DNA of 16,962 nucleotides from DATGZX01 sp035296965 (GCA_035296965.1 DATGZX010000407.1:1-16962), one strand, 5' to 3'. Counted from the first letter of the stretch, positions 1 to 9,600 are shown. Numbers and translations are program-made. The notes: generated by a model not told the origin, from the letters alone.

Positions 1-736
1 CGCCGCTGCGTCCCAAGACATGGGCGGCAGCCGCGTGAACGGTCCGCGAAGCCAAGAGGATGGGCACGGCGGCACTGGCCGCGCCGTCCGCAATCTTGAT
101 CGCGAGCAAGACAGCCGGCAAGGTGATGCCGCGGCGGGACAGCCGCACCGCCAGGCGCGCGCGACCGCGCTGGAGCCGGCCGCGCACCGAGTCGGGCGTC
201 CAGCCCAGCCGGCGGGCTGCTTCTTCCTGGGTCAGGCCCTCCAGACAGCAGAGCACCAGTGCCACGCGTTCGACCTCAGGTAGCCGCTGCAATTCGGTGT
301 CAAGAACGGTGAGCATCTCGCGCGCACTCAAGTCAGCCAGGGGATCCGGGTGCGGATCGGGCGCCGACGTTCCAAACGACAACGGCAGGGCGCGGCGCCG
401 TCGCTGAAGCGAGGCACGAGCCTTGCACGCGATTCGCAATGCGACCGTGTGCAAGTAGCCGCCCAGCCTATCCGCGGGGCGGACTCGGCTGGCCTGACGG
501 GCCAGGGCCAGGAAAGTGGCCTGGAAGGCGTCCTCGGCGTCCGGAACGCTGCCGAGCACCCGACGGCAGAGCCCCAGCACCATAGGGCCATGGCGCGCCA
601 TAAGCCTGGCGAAAGCTCCTTCGTCCCGGCTGACGATGAATCGCGACAGTAAAACGTCGTCAGCGACGTCGAGAACCTCGGCCGGCGTTGTCAGGCGGCG
701 AAGATACCCGAGCAAATGATCGACGCGTGCAGTCAT
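1..736 (-). CDS. ECF-family RNA polymerase sigma factor (3' end outside window)
   Basis: This gene encodes an extracytoplasmic-function sigma-70 factor that would direct RNA polymerase to a specific promoter set. The reverse strand is open from the ATG at 736 to the window edge (245 codons, no stop). Region 2 is clear at about residues 30-90, with the motif DAEDAFQATFLALARQA typical of planctomycete ECF factors. Region 4 is at about residues 150-205, with LPEVERVALVLCCLEGLTQEEAARRLGW followed in frame by the DNA-recognition helix; the run is cited here in two parts, LPEVERVALVLCC and LEGLTQEEAARRLGW. After region 4 comes an Ala/Val-rich segment, as in planctomycete ECFs that carry a C-terminal extension. 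No anti-sigma gene is visible, but it could lie to the left. The gene is divergent from the response regulator, and nothing in the sequence links it to the efflux genes. Confidence 0.93.
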   Translation of the reverse strand, partial: MTARVDHLLGYLRRLTTPAEVLDVADDVLLSRFIVSRDEGAFARLMARHGPMVLGLCRRVLGSVPDAEDAFQATFLALARQASRVRPADRLGGYLHTVALRIACKARASLQRRRRALPLSFGTSAPDPHPDPLADLSAREMLTVLDTELQRLPEVERVALVLCCLEGLTQEEAARRLGWTPDSVRGRLQRGRARLAVRLSRRGITLPAVLLAIKIADGAASAAVPILLASRTVHAAAAHVLGRSG

Positions 737-1073
737 GAGGCGCATCCTACGAGCTTGGTGCGGACAGGGCTTCTACTTCTATAATGCCCCAGCCCCCTGC
801 CAACCGCACACTATTTCCAGCAAGAGCGAAGGGTCCGCGTGGGGGCCGGATAGCCTAGCAATTTCATTTATGCGCGATCCGGCACTCCAAAGAGCGTCCA
901 ATTGTGCTCCTGTGGATGGGACACCTCCTTTAGGCATCGGTCGCTAAGGCAAAGCCGCTCCCCGGAGTGCAAGTAAGAGAGTCAGCGAGCTCAGGAAGAA
1001 TAAACCGTGCCTGTGCTGCGGCCTACGCATCGGTGCTACTTGAAACTGCTAAAATGCGTGGGAGAGGTGCGAT
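737..1073. promoter_or_regulatory. Divergent intergenic region, weak promoter candidate
   Basis: These 337 bases separate the leftward ECF sigma gene from the rightward response regulator, so they must hold both promoters. On the plus strand there is a perfect TATAAT at 780-785, with TTGGTG 19 bases upstream at 755-760. This would leave a leader of about 290 bases before the regulator. A second A/T-rich box, TAAAAT at 1050-1055, has no convincing -35. No GG-N10-GC sigma-54 promoter was convincing. I see no ORF with coding character here. Confidence 0.3.
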
Positions 1074-2456
1074 ATGGACACCATCTGGTCCGCATTGGTC
1101 ATTGACGACGACACTGGAGTCCGCCAGTCGCTGCGGCTGTGCTTGGAAGCGGACAACGCGCGCGTACTAGGCGTCGGCACATCCGCAGGCGCTTTGGATG
1201 CCCTGGAGCGGAGTCGGTTCGACGTGGTGTTTCTCGACCTGTGGCTCCACTCCGAATCGGGGTTGACCGTTTTGCCCGAAATCCTGCGCCGGCAGCCGGG
1301 TGTCGGAGTCATCATGGTCACTGCGTTCGCAACGTTCGAATCCGCGGTCGAGGCGATGAAGATGGGAGCAGTGGACTACTTGCCCAAGCCGTTCACCCCG
1401 GAGCAAGTACGGGCCGCCGCCAGGCGCATTGTGACGGCCAACGTCCTCAAGCGTCAGCTCACTGAGCTGCAACACCGCCTCGATCAAAGCGAGGGAGAAA
1501 GCACATTCGAGACGCGCAGCCCCGCCTTTGCGGCATTCCTCGAGAATGCCGGCCGTGCGGCTGCCTCCGGCGCGGTTCTCCTATTGCGGGGCGAAAGCGG
1601 TACGGGCAAGACAGTGTTTGCCCAATGGATACGCAAACAAAGTCGGCGAGCGGACGGTCCCTTCGTCACTGTTCACTGCCCGATGCTGTCCAGCGAGCTG
1701 ATGAGCAGCACCCTCTTCGGCCATAAGAAGGGAGCCTTCACCGGGGCTGTCACTGATACGGTCGGCAAGGTCGAAGAAGCCGAAGGCGGGACGTTGCTTC
1801 TCGATGAAGTGGCCGATCTGTCGACCGACGCCCAAGCACGCTTGCTTCGCTTCCTGCATGATCGCACTTACGAACGGCTTGGCGAGGCCAAGGAACGTAG
1901 GGCCGATGTGCGCCTGCTCGCTGCGACCAACCGCCCTCTCGAAGATGAGGTACGGACCGGTCGGTTCCGGGAAGACCTGCTCTTTCGCCTGAACGTGATC
2001 ACCCTTACGCTGCCGTCGCTGCGGGACAGGCGGGAAGACCTGATGCCACTGGCCCAGCACTATCTGCACTTCTTCGAGCGCCGCCAGGGACGCCAGAATC
2101 TGGCCTTTGCACCGCGGGCCGAGCAGATCATCGCCTCGTACTCCTGGCCGGGCAACCTGCGACAACTTCGCAATGCCGTCGAACGGGCGGTGATCCTTTC
2201 ACCGGCACAAGTAATCGAGCCGGCCGACCTTGGAATGGTTGGCGGCGTCAGCGAAAACCGGATAGAAGGTTCTTTGGAAGCGGCGGCCACCCGGACGAAG
2301 ATGAATCTCGGTGACGATATTTCCCTGGAAGAGATTGAGCGCGAACACATTGCACACGTTGTGGCACGAGCCGCCTCGTTCGATGCCGCTGCACGTGTTC
2401 TGGGGATCGACGTGACCACTCTCCAGCGAAAGCGCAAGCGGTATGGCCTAGCGTGA
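1074..2456 (+). CDS. Sigma-54-dependent response regulator, NtrC/AlgB type
   Basis: This is a DNA-binding activator that, when phosphorylated, would drive sigma-54 RNA polymerase open-complex formation using ATP. The protein has 460 residues. The receiver domain (about 1-120) has the acidic cluster D11-D13, the phospho-acceptor D55, T83 and K105. The AAA+ domain (about 145-375) has Walker A GESGTGKT at 173-180, the sigma-54 contact loop GAFTGA at 220-225 and Walker B TLLLDEV at 240-246. The C-terminus is a Fis-type helix-turn-helix ending LQRKRKRYGL, which resembles AlgB. The ATG is preceded by GGGAGAGG about seven bases upstream. The kinase gene follows 117 bases downstream, which points to a cognate pair. 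All catalytic residues look intact. The regulated promoters are not identified. Confidence 0.95.
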   Translation: MDTIWSALVIDDDTGVRQSLRLCLEADNARVLGVGTSAGALDALERSRFDVVFLDLWLHSESGLTVLPEILRRQPGVGVIMVTAFATFESAVEAMKMGAVDYLPKPFTPEQVRAAARRIVTANVLKRQLTELQHRLDQSEGESTFETRSPAFAAFLENAGRAAASGAVLLLRGESGTGKTVFAQWIRKQSRRADGPFVTVHCPMLSSELMSSTLFGHKKGAFTGAVTDTVGKVEEAEGGTLLLDEVADLSTDAQARLLRFLHDRTYERLGEAKERRADVRLLAATNRPLEDEVRTGRFREDLLFRLNVITLTLPSLRDRREDLMPLAQHYLHFFERRQGRQNLAFAPRAEQIIASYSWPGNLRQLRNAVERAVILSPAQVIEPADLGMVGGVSENRIEGSLEAAATRTKMNLGDDISLEEIEREHIAHVVARAASFDAAARVLGIDVTTLQRKRKRYGLA

Positions 2457-2573
2457 TTACGTCGGCGGAAAGCGTGGACCGATTAGTCGGCAATTGAGGG
2501 CAGAGCCCTGCCTTGTTGCGCTTGGGCCTCCTTGAAGGCTAGCGATAGGGCTATGCGGATGGGGGGAAGTTTC

Positions 2574-4838
2574 ATGAAGTTTCGGAGCATGCAAACCCGC
2601 TTTCTGCTGGCGGGCTGCCTTCTCGTCCTCACCACCGTGGCCGGTGGCGTGTGGAGCGTTGTCATGTTCGCGCGCCTCAGCGCCGTGGTCGGCGAGACGG
2701 TGCGCGAGAGCCAGGAAACGATTGATTTGACGGCGGGCCTCTCTGATACGCTGGAACGCGAGGACGACGCGCTGCTGTTGGGTTTGAGCGGAAAGGTAAG
2801 GAACGCGCGGAGTGCAGTCAACCAGCAACGTCAGGATTTCAATGTATCGTATAGTCGTCTGGTCACCCTTCTAACCGAGCCGGACGAGCGAAATGCGGGG
2901 GACGCACTGCGCGAACACGCGGACGCCTATCACGTGGCCGGAGACGCTTTGTTGGCGAGCGCCGGGAAACTCACCACGCTTCGCGAGAGTCAAGAAATCA
3001 TTGACTTGGCGGCGAGGCTCGGCGACGCGCTCGAGCGCGAGGACGATGCCCTATTGGTGGCTCTGAGCGGGAAGGTGGGTAACGCAGGACGTGAAGTCGC
3101 CAAGCGGCGGAGGGATTTCGACGAGGCATATGCTCGTCTGCTGCCTCGATTGCGCGACACGCCGCAGCAAGAGGCGGGGCGCGCTCTCCGCAAGAACGCG
3201 GACGCCTATCGCGTAGCCGGAGACTCCTTATTAGCGAACGCCGGGAAGCCCAGCGCCCGCGAATTATACCACCAGCAGGTGAACCCCGCGCTGCGAAAGG
3301 CGGCGGCGGACTGCGGCCACATTCGCGAACTGAACTTCCTCGCCATGCAGCAAGTCGGCATCGCCAACGAGCTCTATCACCAACAGGTGAACCCCGCGCT
3401 CCAAAAGGCCGTGGCAGACTGCGCCCGCATCCGTGAACTGAATTTCCGCTCCATGCAACAGGTCGGCGTCGAGGCCGGCAACGAGACCAGACGTTCTATG
3501 GCCATCGTGGGGGGGATTGCCTTGGTGGCGCTGGGGCTGACAACTCTGGTGATGGTGCGGCTGGCGCAAGGAATTCTTCGGCCTGTCCACGAACTGACTC
3601 GTTCGGTGGATGCGATTCGCCACGACGACTTCAAGTGCCGCGTGGGCGTGGACACGGAGGACGAACTCGGCCAACTCGCGCAAGGGTTCAACCGCATGGC
3701 CGAGACGTTGGGCGATTACCGCGAGTCCAGCCTTGGCGAGTTGCTTTTGGCAAAGGCAACGTTGGAGGCTACTTTGGCGGCGCTCCCGGACGCCGTCATC
3801 GTGGTTGATCCAGACGAGCAGATCGTTTCAAAGAACCCCTTGGCGGTGCAAATCCTGAAAGCAATCGGCGGCAGCGAGGGGAACCGTGTCGAGCAGTTGC
3901 CGCTTTCAGCCGCTGTCTTGCGCGAGGTCAAGGAAACACTCCGCGAAGGGCGGGCTAACAGGGAGGCCAGGCCGGACTTGAGTCAGGCGCTATCGGTGAG
4001 CCTCAACGGCCGGCCAGTGAAGCTGCTGGTCACTGTAGTTCCGATTCCCCAGTTCCTGCCACGTCGCGCAGGCGCTGCAATCGTGCTCGCCGACGTGACG
4101 GAGTTCGCGCGGCTTGATGAACTGCGCGGGGAGGTAGTAGCCGTTGCCTCGCACGAGCTGAAGACGCCGCTTACTTCGCTCCAGATGAACCTCCTCATGC
4201 TCCAAGAGAAGGCAGATAATCTGACCACGCGGCAGCGGGAGATCCTGACCGCTGCCGTCGCCGGCGGGGAGGAACTTGCCGCCACGATTGACGAACTGCT
4301 GGATTTAACCCGAATCGAAGCCGGGCAGCTGCAGCTTGCAAAGCAGCGCGTGGACCTTGACGCGCTCGTCCAGCAGGCGACCCGCACGCTCCGGCCCCGG
4401 TATCAAGACGCTGAGGTCACGCTCCGGGTGGTCCGCGATGCTCCAACCGCCATAGTCCAGGCGGACCCGGCCCGGCTCCGGATTGTCCTCGTCAACCTGC
4501 TTACAAACGCTCTCAAGTACACGCCGCGCGGCGGTGAAGTCACAGTCCGCCTGGCGTCCAGGCAAAATGCGGGGGCAGGGGGCAAATCGAAGCTGCAAAT
4601 TACCGTGACGGACACCGGCCCGGGCATTCCACTGGAGTTGCGCGAGCGCGTGTTCGAGAAATTCTACAGAGTGGAAGACCACCGCACCGACGGCCCGAAG
4701 GGCGTTCGTGGCACGGGGATCGGCCTTTACCTTTGCCGCGAAATCATCCAGGCGCACGGCGGCAACATCTCTTGTGAGAAGGGCGACGGCGAGCGTGGCA
4801 CACGGATTGCCATGACCCTGGATCTGGAGGAAGCCTAA
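2574..4838 (+). CDS. Membrane sensor histidine kinase, KinB-like (HAMP-PAS-HisKA-HATPase)
   Basis: This inner-membrane kinase is probably the partner of the preceding regulator. The ATG at 2574 is chosen because GGGGGGAAG lies just upstream; TTG 2532 and ATG 2553 are in-frame alternatives. The predicted protein has 754 residues. TM1 is about 10-32, the periplasmic sensor about 33-305, TM2 about 310-332, HAMP about 333-385 and PAS about 390-505. HisKA carries SHELKTPL with phospho-acceptor H527. HATPase motifs are NLLTNALKY, DTGPGIP, EKFYR and GTGIGLYL near residue 713. The sensor is odd: it holds a 93-residue tandem duplication (44-136 and 137-229) and a 36-residue tandem duplication (230-265 and 266-301). 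The stop is 156 bases before the adaptor gene. The sensed ligand is unknown; the context suggests an efflux substrate or envelope stress. Confidence 0.93.
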   Translation: MKFRSMQTRFLLAGCLLVLTTVAGGVWSVVMFARLSAVVGETVRESQETIDLTAGLSDTLEREDDALLLGLSGKVRNARSAVNQQRQDFNVSYSRLVTLLTEPDERNAGDALREHADAYHVAGDALLASAGKLTTLRESQEIIDLAARLGDALEREDDALLVALSGKVGNAGREVAKRRRDFDEAYARLLPRLRDTPQQEAGRALRKNADAYRVAGDSLLANAGKPSARELYHQQVNPALRKAAADCGHIRELNFLAMQQVGIANELYHQQVNPALQKAVADCARIRELNFRSMQQVGVEAGNETRRSMAIVGGIALVALGLTTLVMVRLAQGILRPVHELTRSVDAIRHDDFKCRVGVDTEDELGQLAQGFNRMAETLGDYRESSLGELLLAKATLEATLAALPDAVIVVDPDEQIVSKNPLAVQILKAIGGSEGNRVEQLPLSAAVLREVKETLREGRANREARPDLSQALSVSLNGRPVKLLVTVVPIPQFLPRRAGAAIVLADVTEFARLDELRGEVVAVASHELKTPLTSLQMNLLMLQEKADNLTTRQREILTAAVAGGEELAATIDELLDLTRIEAGQLQLAKQRVDLDALVQQATRTLRPRYQDAEVTLRVVRDAPTAIVQADPARLRIVLVNLLTNALKYTPRGGEVTVRLASRQNAGAGGKSKLQITVTDTGPGIPLELRERVFEKFYRVEDHRTDGPKGVRGTGIGLYLCREIIQAHGGNISCEKGDGERGTRIAMTLDLEEA
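2703..3260 (+). repeat. 279-bp in-frame tandem duplication in the kinase sensor domain
   Basis: Copy A (2703-2981) and copy B (2982-3260) are collinear with no net length change. Each begins with RESQE and contains LEREDDALL, LSGKV, a central acidic segment and then NADAY or HADAY, VAGD and AGK. The copies have diverged at DNA level, by eye roughly three quarters identical, so the duplication is not recent and is probably maintained. It doubles a helical periplasmic module. Confidence 0.9.
3261..3476 (+). repeat. 108-bp in-frame tandem duplication in the kinase sensor domain
   Basis: Copies 3261-3368 and 3369-3476 each encode a 36-residue unit beginning ELYHQQVNPAL and containing IRELNF and MQQVG. 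They directly follow the larger duplication and lead into TM2. The unit looks like the juxtamembrane end of one ancestral sensor module, duplicated separately. Confidence 0.9.
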
Positions 4839-4994
4839 GGGCTTCTTGCCTACAGGCCGCGTGGAGGAATGGACCGGACACCTTGGACCGGATGAGGTAT
4901 CCAGGGTCGAACAAACGCTCCTGGTGCCCCATTTCTTCAGCTTTTCTTCATCAATTAGCCAGGCCAGCCTCGACGGCTTTGAAGGAGCACTCAC
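4839..4994 (+). promoter_or_regulatory. Gap before the adaptor gene with a direct repeat
   Basis: The 156-base gap upstream of the adaptor gene contains the nonamer TGGACCGGA twice, at 4870-4878 and 4884-4892 (period 14). A related TGGACCGA lies in the gap before the kinase gene at 2475-2482. This could be an operator for an activator dimer, but the 8-base core also occurs elsewhere by chance. No strong sigma-70 or sigma-54 promoter is visible. Confidence 0.2.
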
Positions 4995-6437
4995 ATGTCT
5001 ACCCCACAGCCGAAAACCCCAAGCCCAATCCGTTACGTCGTCCTTGGGCTTTTGATCCTGACTGCTGGCATCGTGATTACGGCTGCGGCCATCTATTACG
5101 GTCCGCGCGCATTCTCTGCACACGAGAAGGCGTCCCAAAAGCAGACGGTCACCAAGTCGCGACTAGCGGTCGAGCTTGCCGAGGACATCCCGCATACGCT
5201 AATCGTGCCCGAGCGCGTGCGTGACACGCTTGGCATCAAGGCGAGTGTGGTCGCCGAAAGGCCGAAACAGAATCGGCCGCTGGTCATGCCAGGGTCAACG
5301 GCACTTGACCCGGCAAGGGTTGCGCGCGTTCGCACTCGTTTCAACGCGGAAGTCGCACAGATCACAAAGGTTGTGGACGGTGAACGTCGGACGGTTTCGG
5401 GCGAAACTATATTTCGCCAGCTTCGTCCGGGCGACCGGATCAAAAAGGGCGACGTTCTGGCCGTGGTCTGGAGTACTGATGTTGGCGGCCGCAAGAGCGA
5501 CCTCGTGGACGCGCTGGTGCAGCTACGGCTCGATGAAGAACGACTGAAAGCACGCGAGGCGCTCTTTGCGAAGGGCGGTTTGCCCGAAGACACCTTGAAC
5601 CAGACCCGACATGATGTGGTCAGCGATCGCAATGCCAAGGAACGGGCCGAACGCACTCTTCGGACCTGGAACATTCCGGAACGCGAAATTCAAGCTGTTT
5701 ACGATGAAGCCGAGCTGGTTTCTGCGCGCCAGGGAAAGCGCGACAAGGATAAGGAGCGGCTCTGGGCCCGCTCGGAACTGACTGCACCGCGCGATGGGAC
5801 GATCGTCGAGTGCAATGTCACTCCAGGCGAGTATGTGGCTGACAACACGGTGAACCTGTTTACCATTGCCGATGTGGATAGCCTGCTGGTCATCGCCAAT
5901 CCACCCGAGGATCAGTTGCCGGCCATTCTGTCAATTAGCCCGGAGCAAAGGCGCTGGAGTTTGCAGTTGGTCGGCTCACCAGCTATTGAGGGGCCGATCG
6001 AAGAAGTTGGCTATATCCTCGACGCCAACCAACACACTGCCGTGATCAAGGGCTACATCGACAACCCGGATGCCAAGCTCCGGGCGGGGCAATTCGTGTC
6101 GGCCACCGTCAATCTGCCGCCTCCGCCCGACGTCGTGGAAGTACCGCTGACGGCCTTGGCTGAAGACGGCAAGCAAAGTTTTGTTTTTGTCCAGGCCGAT
6201 CCAGACAAGCCGCGCTACACGATGCGACGCGTCAAGGTCACGCATCGCTTCGAGAGTACGGCCTTTGTTAGCAGCCGGTTAACGCCAGCGGAACAAAAGC
6301 TGACGCCCCAGGAGATTGCACAAGGTTTTCAGCCCCTGGAACCGCTGAAACCGAGCGAAAGGGTGATCGATTCGGGAGTGCTGGAACTGCGAGCGGCTTT
6401 GGAGGACAAGGAATCCAAGGTCGGCAATACAAGATGA
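4995..6437 (+). CDS. RND efflux periplasmic adaptor subunit (HlyD/CzcB/CusB family)
   Basis: This adaptor would join the inner-membrane RND pump to an outer-membrane channel. The protein has 480 residues and starts at ATG 4995, with AAGGAG eight bases upstream. A single N-terminal membrane segment at about residues 12-35 has no lipobox or cleavage site, so it is probably anchored. A first lipoyl half lies near residues 110-155 (RPGDRIKKGDVLAVVW). A helical hairpin follows at about 160-255, rich in Lys/Glu/Arg. The second lipoyl half is near 260-295 (LTAPRDGTIVECNVTPGEYV), then the beta-barrel with LRAGQFVSATVNLPP and a membrane-proximal domain. No His- or Met-rich metal-binding tail is seen. 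It sits between the two-component genes and the pump gene, and the 225-base gap before the pump carries a structured repeat. Confidence 0.93.
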   Translation: MSTPQPKTPSPIRYVVLGLLILTAGIVITAAAIYYGPRAFSAHEKASQKQTVTKSRLAVELAEDIPHTLIVPERVRDTLGIKASVVAERPKQNRPLVMPGSTALDPARVARVRTRFNAEVAQITKVVDGERRTVSGETIFRQLRPGDRIKKGDVLAVVWSTDVGGRKSDLVDALVQLRLDEERLKAREALFAKGGLPEDTLNQTRHDVVSDRNAKERAERTLRTWNIPEREIQAVYDEAELVSARQGKRDKDKERLWARSELTAPRDGTIVECNVTPGEYVADNTVNLFTIADVDSLLVIANPPEDQLPAILSISPEQRRWSLQLVGSPAIEGPIEEVGYILDANQHTAVIKGYIDNPDAKLRAGQFVSATVNLPPPPDVVEVPLTALAEDGKQSFVFVQADPDKPRYTMRRVKVTHRFESTAFVSSRLTPAEQKLTPQEIAQGFQPLEPLKPSERVIDSGVLELRAALEDKESKVGNTR

Positions 6438-6469
6438 AAAGGACGGAGGTACGGCTGCTATATCACCGT

Positions 6470-6569
6470 GCTTGATTCGGCAGCGGCGTAGGACAGATTC
6501 CTCAATCTGTCCGGTCAGGGCCTGATTCGGCAGCGGCGTAGGACAGATTCCTCAATCTGTCCGGTCAGG
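6470..6569 (+). repeat. 50-bp tandem repeat in the adaptor-pump gap
   Basis: Two adjacent 50-base units, 6470-6519 and 6520-6569, differ at one position only (T6472 versus C6522). Each contains the perfect 9-bp hairpin GGACAGATT/AATCTGTCC with loop CCTC. The near identity indicates a recent duplication or gene conversion. There is no coding frame across it. Confidence 0.95.
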
Positions 6570-6595
6570 TTGGAAACCTGACCTACTGCCGAATC
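6524..6595 (+). repeat. Palindromic element predicted to fold as a three-way junction
   Basis: This 72-base element has three nested helices with no unpaired base at the junction. The outer stem pairs GATTCGGCA and GTA (6524-6540, with a GCGGC bulge) with TACTGCCGAATC (6584-6595). Inner hairpin one is GGACAGATT-CCTC-AATCTGTCC (6541-6562). Inner hairpin two is GGTCAGGTT-GGA-AACCTGACC (6563-6583). The upstream tandem copy has the first half only. It lies between two genes of one likely operon. It may be an interspersed REP/MITE-like repeat or an mRNA processing or stability element; the sequence alone does not decide. Confidence 0.85.
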
Positions 6596-6662
6596 CTGCA
6601 CGGTCATTGAGGGTCCTCTTGCCCATTCACCTTTGGCCTGCGCCACTCTAGAGGTATATCCC

Positions 6663-9600
6663 ATGGTTCATGCACTCATCCGCTGGGCTCTCGATAACCC
6701 GCTCATCGTGCTCTTGCTCGTTGCCGGCTGGACTGTGGCTGGCATCTACGCGTTCATAAACGTAAACGTGGAAGCCTACCCGGATCCCGCTCCCGCCATC
6801 GTGGAAGTTGTAGCTCAATATCCTGGGGCCTCGGCCGAGGAGGTCGAGAGGCAGGTAAGTGTCCCCTTGGAGGTAGCGTTCGCCGGCATGCCGGGGTTGA
6901 CCATGACGCGGAGCAAGTCCCTGTTCGGGCTTTCCCACATCCGGAATCAGTTCGAATACGGCCGCGACTTCTGGCAATGCAGGCAGGAAGTGATCAACCG
7001 TCTGAGCAGCCTCAGCCAGCCGCTGCCAGCGGGTGTCATTCCGCAAATCTCACCGCAGAACCCTATTGGCGAGATCTACCGCTACACACTTAAGAGCCCA
7101 AAAGATCGTTATGGCAACGACATCTATACGGGGAATGACCTCAAGGCGTTACAAGACTGGGTCCTCGAGCGTGAGTTCCGCCGCGTGCCCCATGTTATGG
7201 ACGTCACAAGCACCGGTGGTACGGTGAAGCGCTATGAAATCCACCCCGATCCAGACCGGCTCAAACGTTACGGCGTCACGTTGAATCAGCTGCAGACGGC
7301 GCTGAGCAACAGCAACCAAAATGTCGGCGCCGACCTGATGACCCAGGGGCACATTGTTCTTAACGTCCGCAGCGTCGGGCTGTACGGCGGCGGGCTGGAC
7401 CCGGTCGAGCAGGTACTGGGCCTCAAGGATCCGTACGAGGCCGCGGCCAAACTGCGCGAGGAAGAGAATCGCCGTATTCATGAAATTCGGAAAATCGTGA
7501 TCGCTTCCGTCAATAACCGGCCCGTCAGGATAGAGCACATTGTGGAAGGCGGCCCGCTTTCTCCAGGCGATGCTCTGGGTATGCAAGGAGTCGTGGTCGG
7601 ACATCAGACGCGTCTTGGCAAGGTCAGTCTAAGCAAACCCACCGACGAGAGCGACGGGAAACGAGGGGGCAAAGAGGAGTCAACCTCGCGGACCTGGCGG
7701 GACGAAGACGATAAGGTACAGTGTATCGTGCTCCTGCGTTCCGGCGACCAGACCATCCCCGCCGTGAATGCCGTCAAGGCAAAGGTCGCGGAACTCAACG
7801 ACCCGGAATTTGGACGCATGTTGCCGGGCGTCCAAATTGAGCCGTATTACGATCGTGATGAACTCGTTCATGTCACAACCGAGACCGTGCAAGAGAACCT
7901 CCTTCTTGGCATGGTGCTGGTAACTGCGGTCCTACTCATGTTCCTAAGTAATATCCGCAGCGCGCTCATCGTGGCAATTAACATTCCATTCGCGCTCCTC
8001 TTCGCCTTCGCGATGCTTTTCTTTCGGGGCAAATCGGCCAACCTCTTGTCAATTGGCGCGGTCGATTTCGGCATCATCGTCGATAGCTCGGTCATCATGG
8101 TGGAGAACATCTACCGACACCTGAGTGCCGGCGAATATGCCGAACTGCCGCTCAAGGAGCGCATCCTGCGGGCATGCCACGAGGTGGAGCGCCCCTTGTT
8201 TTTCTCCACCGCGATCATGGTGTGTGCGTTTATTCCGTTGTTCACGATGCGTGGACCAGAGGGGCAATTGTTCGGACCCATGGCCGACACCTATGCCTTC
8301 GCTCTGGGCGGCGCCCTGGCGATGGCCGTCGTGCTCGCTCCGGTTCTGTGCTTGCTCCTGTTTCGCAATTTCAAACCGATCCACGATAATTTGCTCGTCC
8401 GGTTTCTGAATTCACGCTATCTGATTCAGCTCAAGCTTTGTCTCCGCCATCGATGGCTCACTCTATTGTTCATGGGATCCCTGATTGTGCTCACCGGTTG
8501 TTTGGTTCCACGGCTTGGCCAGGAGTTCATGCCCCAACTCGAGGAGGGCAACCTGTGGATCACGGCGACTTTTCCTCTGAATTCTTCCATGGAACGTGTA
8601 GCGCAGGACATTGAAAAGGCTCGGGCCATCATCGCTTCGTACGGCGAAGTGGAGGTTTTGGTGCCCGCCATCGGCCGGCCCGATGATGGAACGGACCCGA
8701 CAGGTTATTATCGCGTCGAGATTTTTGCGCCATTGAAGCCCATGAAGGAATGGCCGAGGGAGGTCGATGTAGAGGGGTGGCGCCGCTACGCCTACGGGGA
8801 GACCCGGCAGCGAACCAAAGAAGAACTTACCGTGGCCATGAATCAGGAGCTGCGCGATTCTCTCCCTGGCGTTGACTGGAATTTCTCACAGTACATTCGC
8901 GATAACGTGACGGAGGCCATTGCCGGGGTCAAGGGAGATAACGCTGTTAAGATTTTTGGCCCGGACTTGAACAGGCTTGAACAGCTGGCTGCGGAAGTGA
9001 AAAATCGCCTGGAACAAGTCCCAGGCATTCAGGAAGTCGGCATCTTCAATATCATGGGCCAGTCCAACCTTGAATTCCGCGTCGACCTCGACAAATGCGC
9101 CAAGTGGGGCGTGAGCGCCGCGGACGTCAACAACCTCATTCAATGCGCTGTGGGCGGCAAAGCCCAGACATCAATGATCGAAGGTGAAAAACAGTTCGAC
9201 GTCACGCTCCGCTGGCCTAAGGCGTATCGGAGTAGTGAGACATCGATCCTGGACATGCAGGTAGACATTTCCAATAACCAGGTGGTTCCGGTGGCCGGCC
9301 CAGGCTTTACGCCATCACCGACGGGATCCGGAGTCGCGCCTCCGTCGACGGTGGGTAGCCTGGTCAACACGGCCAACCCGATTACGAACACGCCGAGACT
9401 CAAATTGCGTGAGCTGGTCAGCCCCGTAGGTGCTAACGGCGCGCCGGATCCTAAAGGCTCATTCGAGCGCGCGGGCGCTTCAACAATCTACCGCGAGCAG
9501 GGCAAGCGGCTGATTGCCGTAAAGTTCAATGTCCGCGGGCGCGACCTGGGCAGCGCTGTGGCGGACGCCAAGGAAAAGACCCACGATCTCTTCAAGACGC

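Noticed and set aside
1581..2165. A 194-codon leftward open frame
   Set aside because: It is a shadow of the AAA+ domain of the response regulator, and its translation has no recognisable fold.
4908..4925. Sigma-54 promoter before the adaptor gene
   Set aside because: A GG-N10-GC spacing exists around GGTCGAACAAACGC, but the rest of the -24 and -12 consensus is absent.
4305..5138. A 277-codon leftward open frame
   Set aside because: It lies antisense to the kinase C-terminus and the start of the adaptor gene, both of which show full family motifs. Its translation is Arg/Pro/Cys-rich with no domain.
6470..6569. CRISPR array
   Set aside because: There are only two units directly abutting, with no spacers; the structure is a tandem duplication of a palindromic element.
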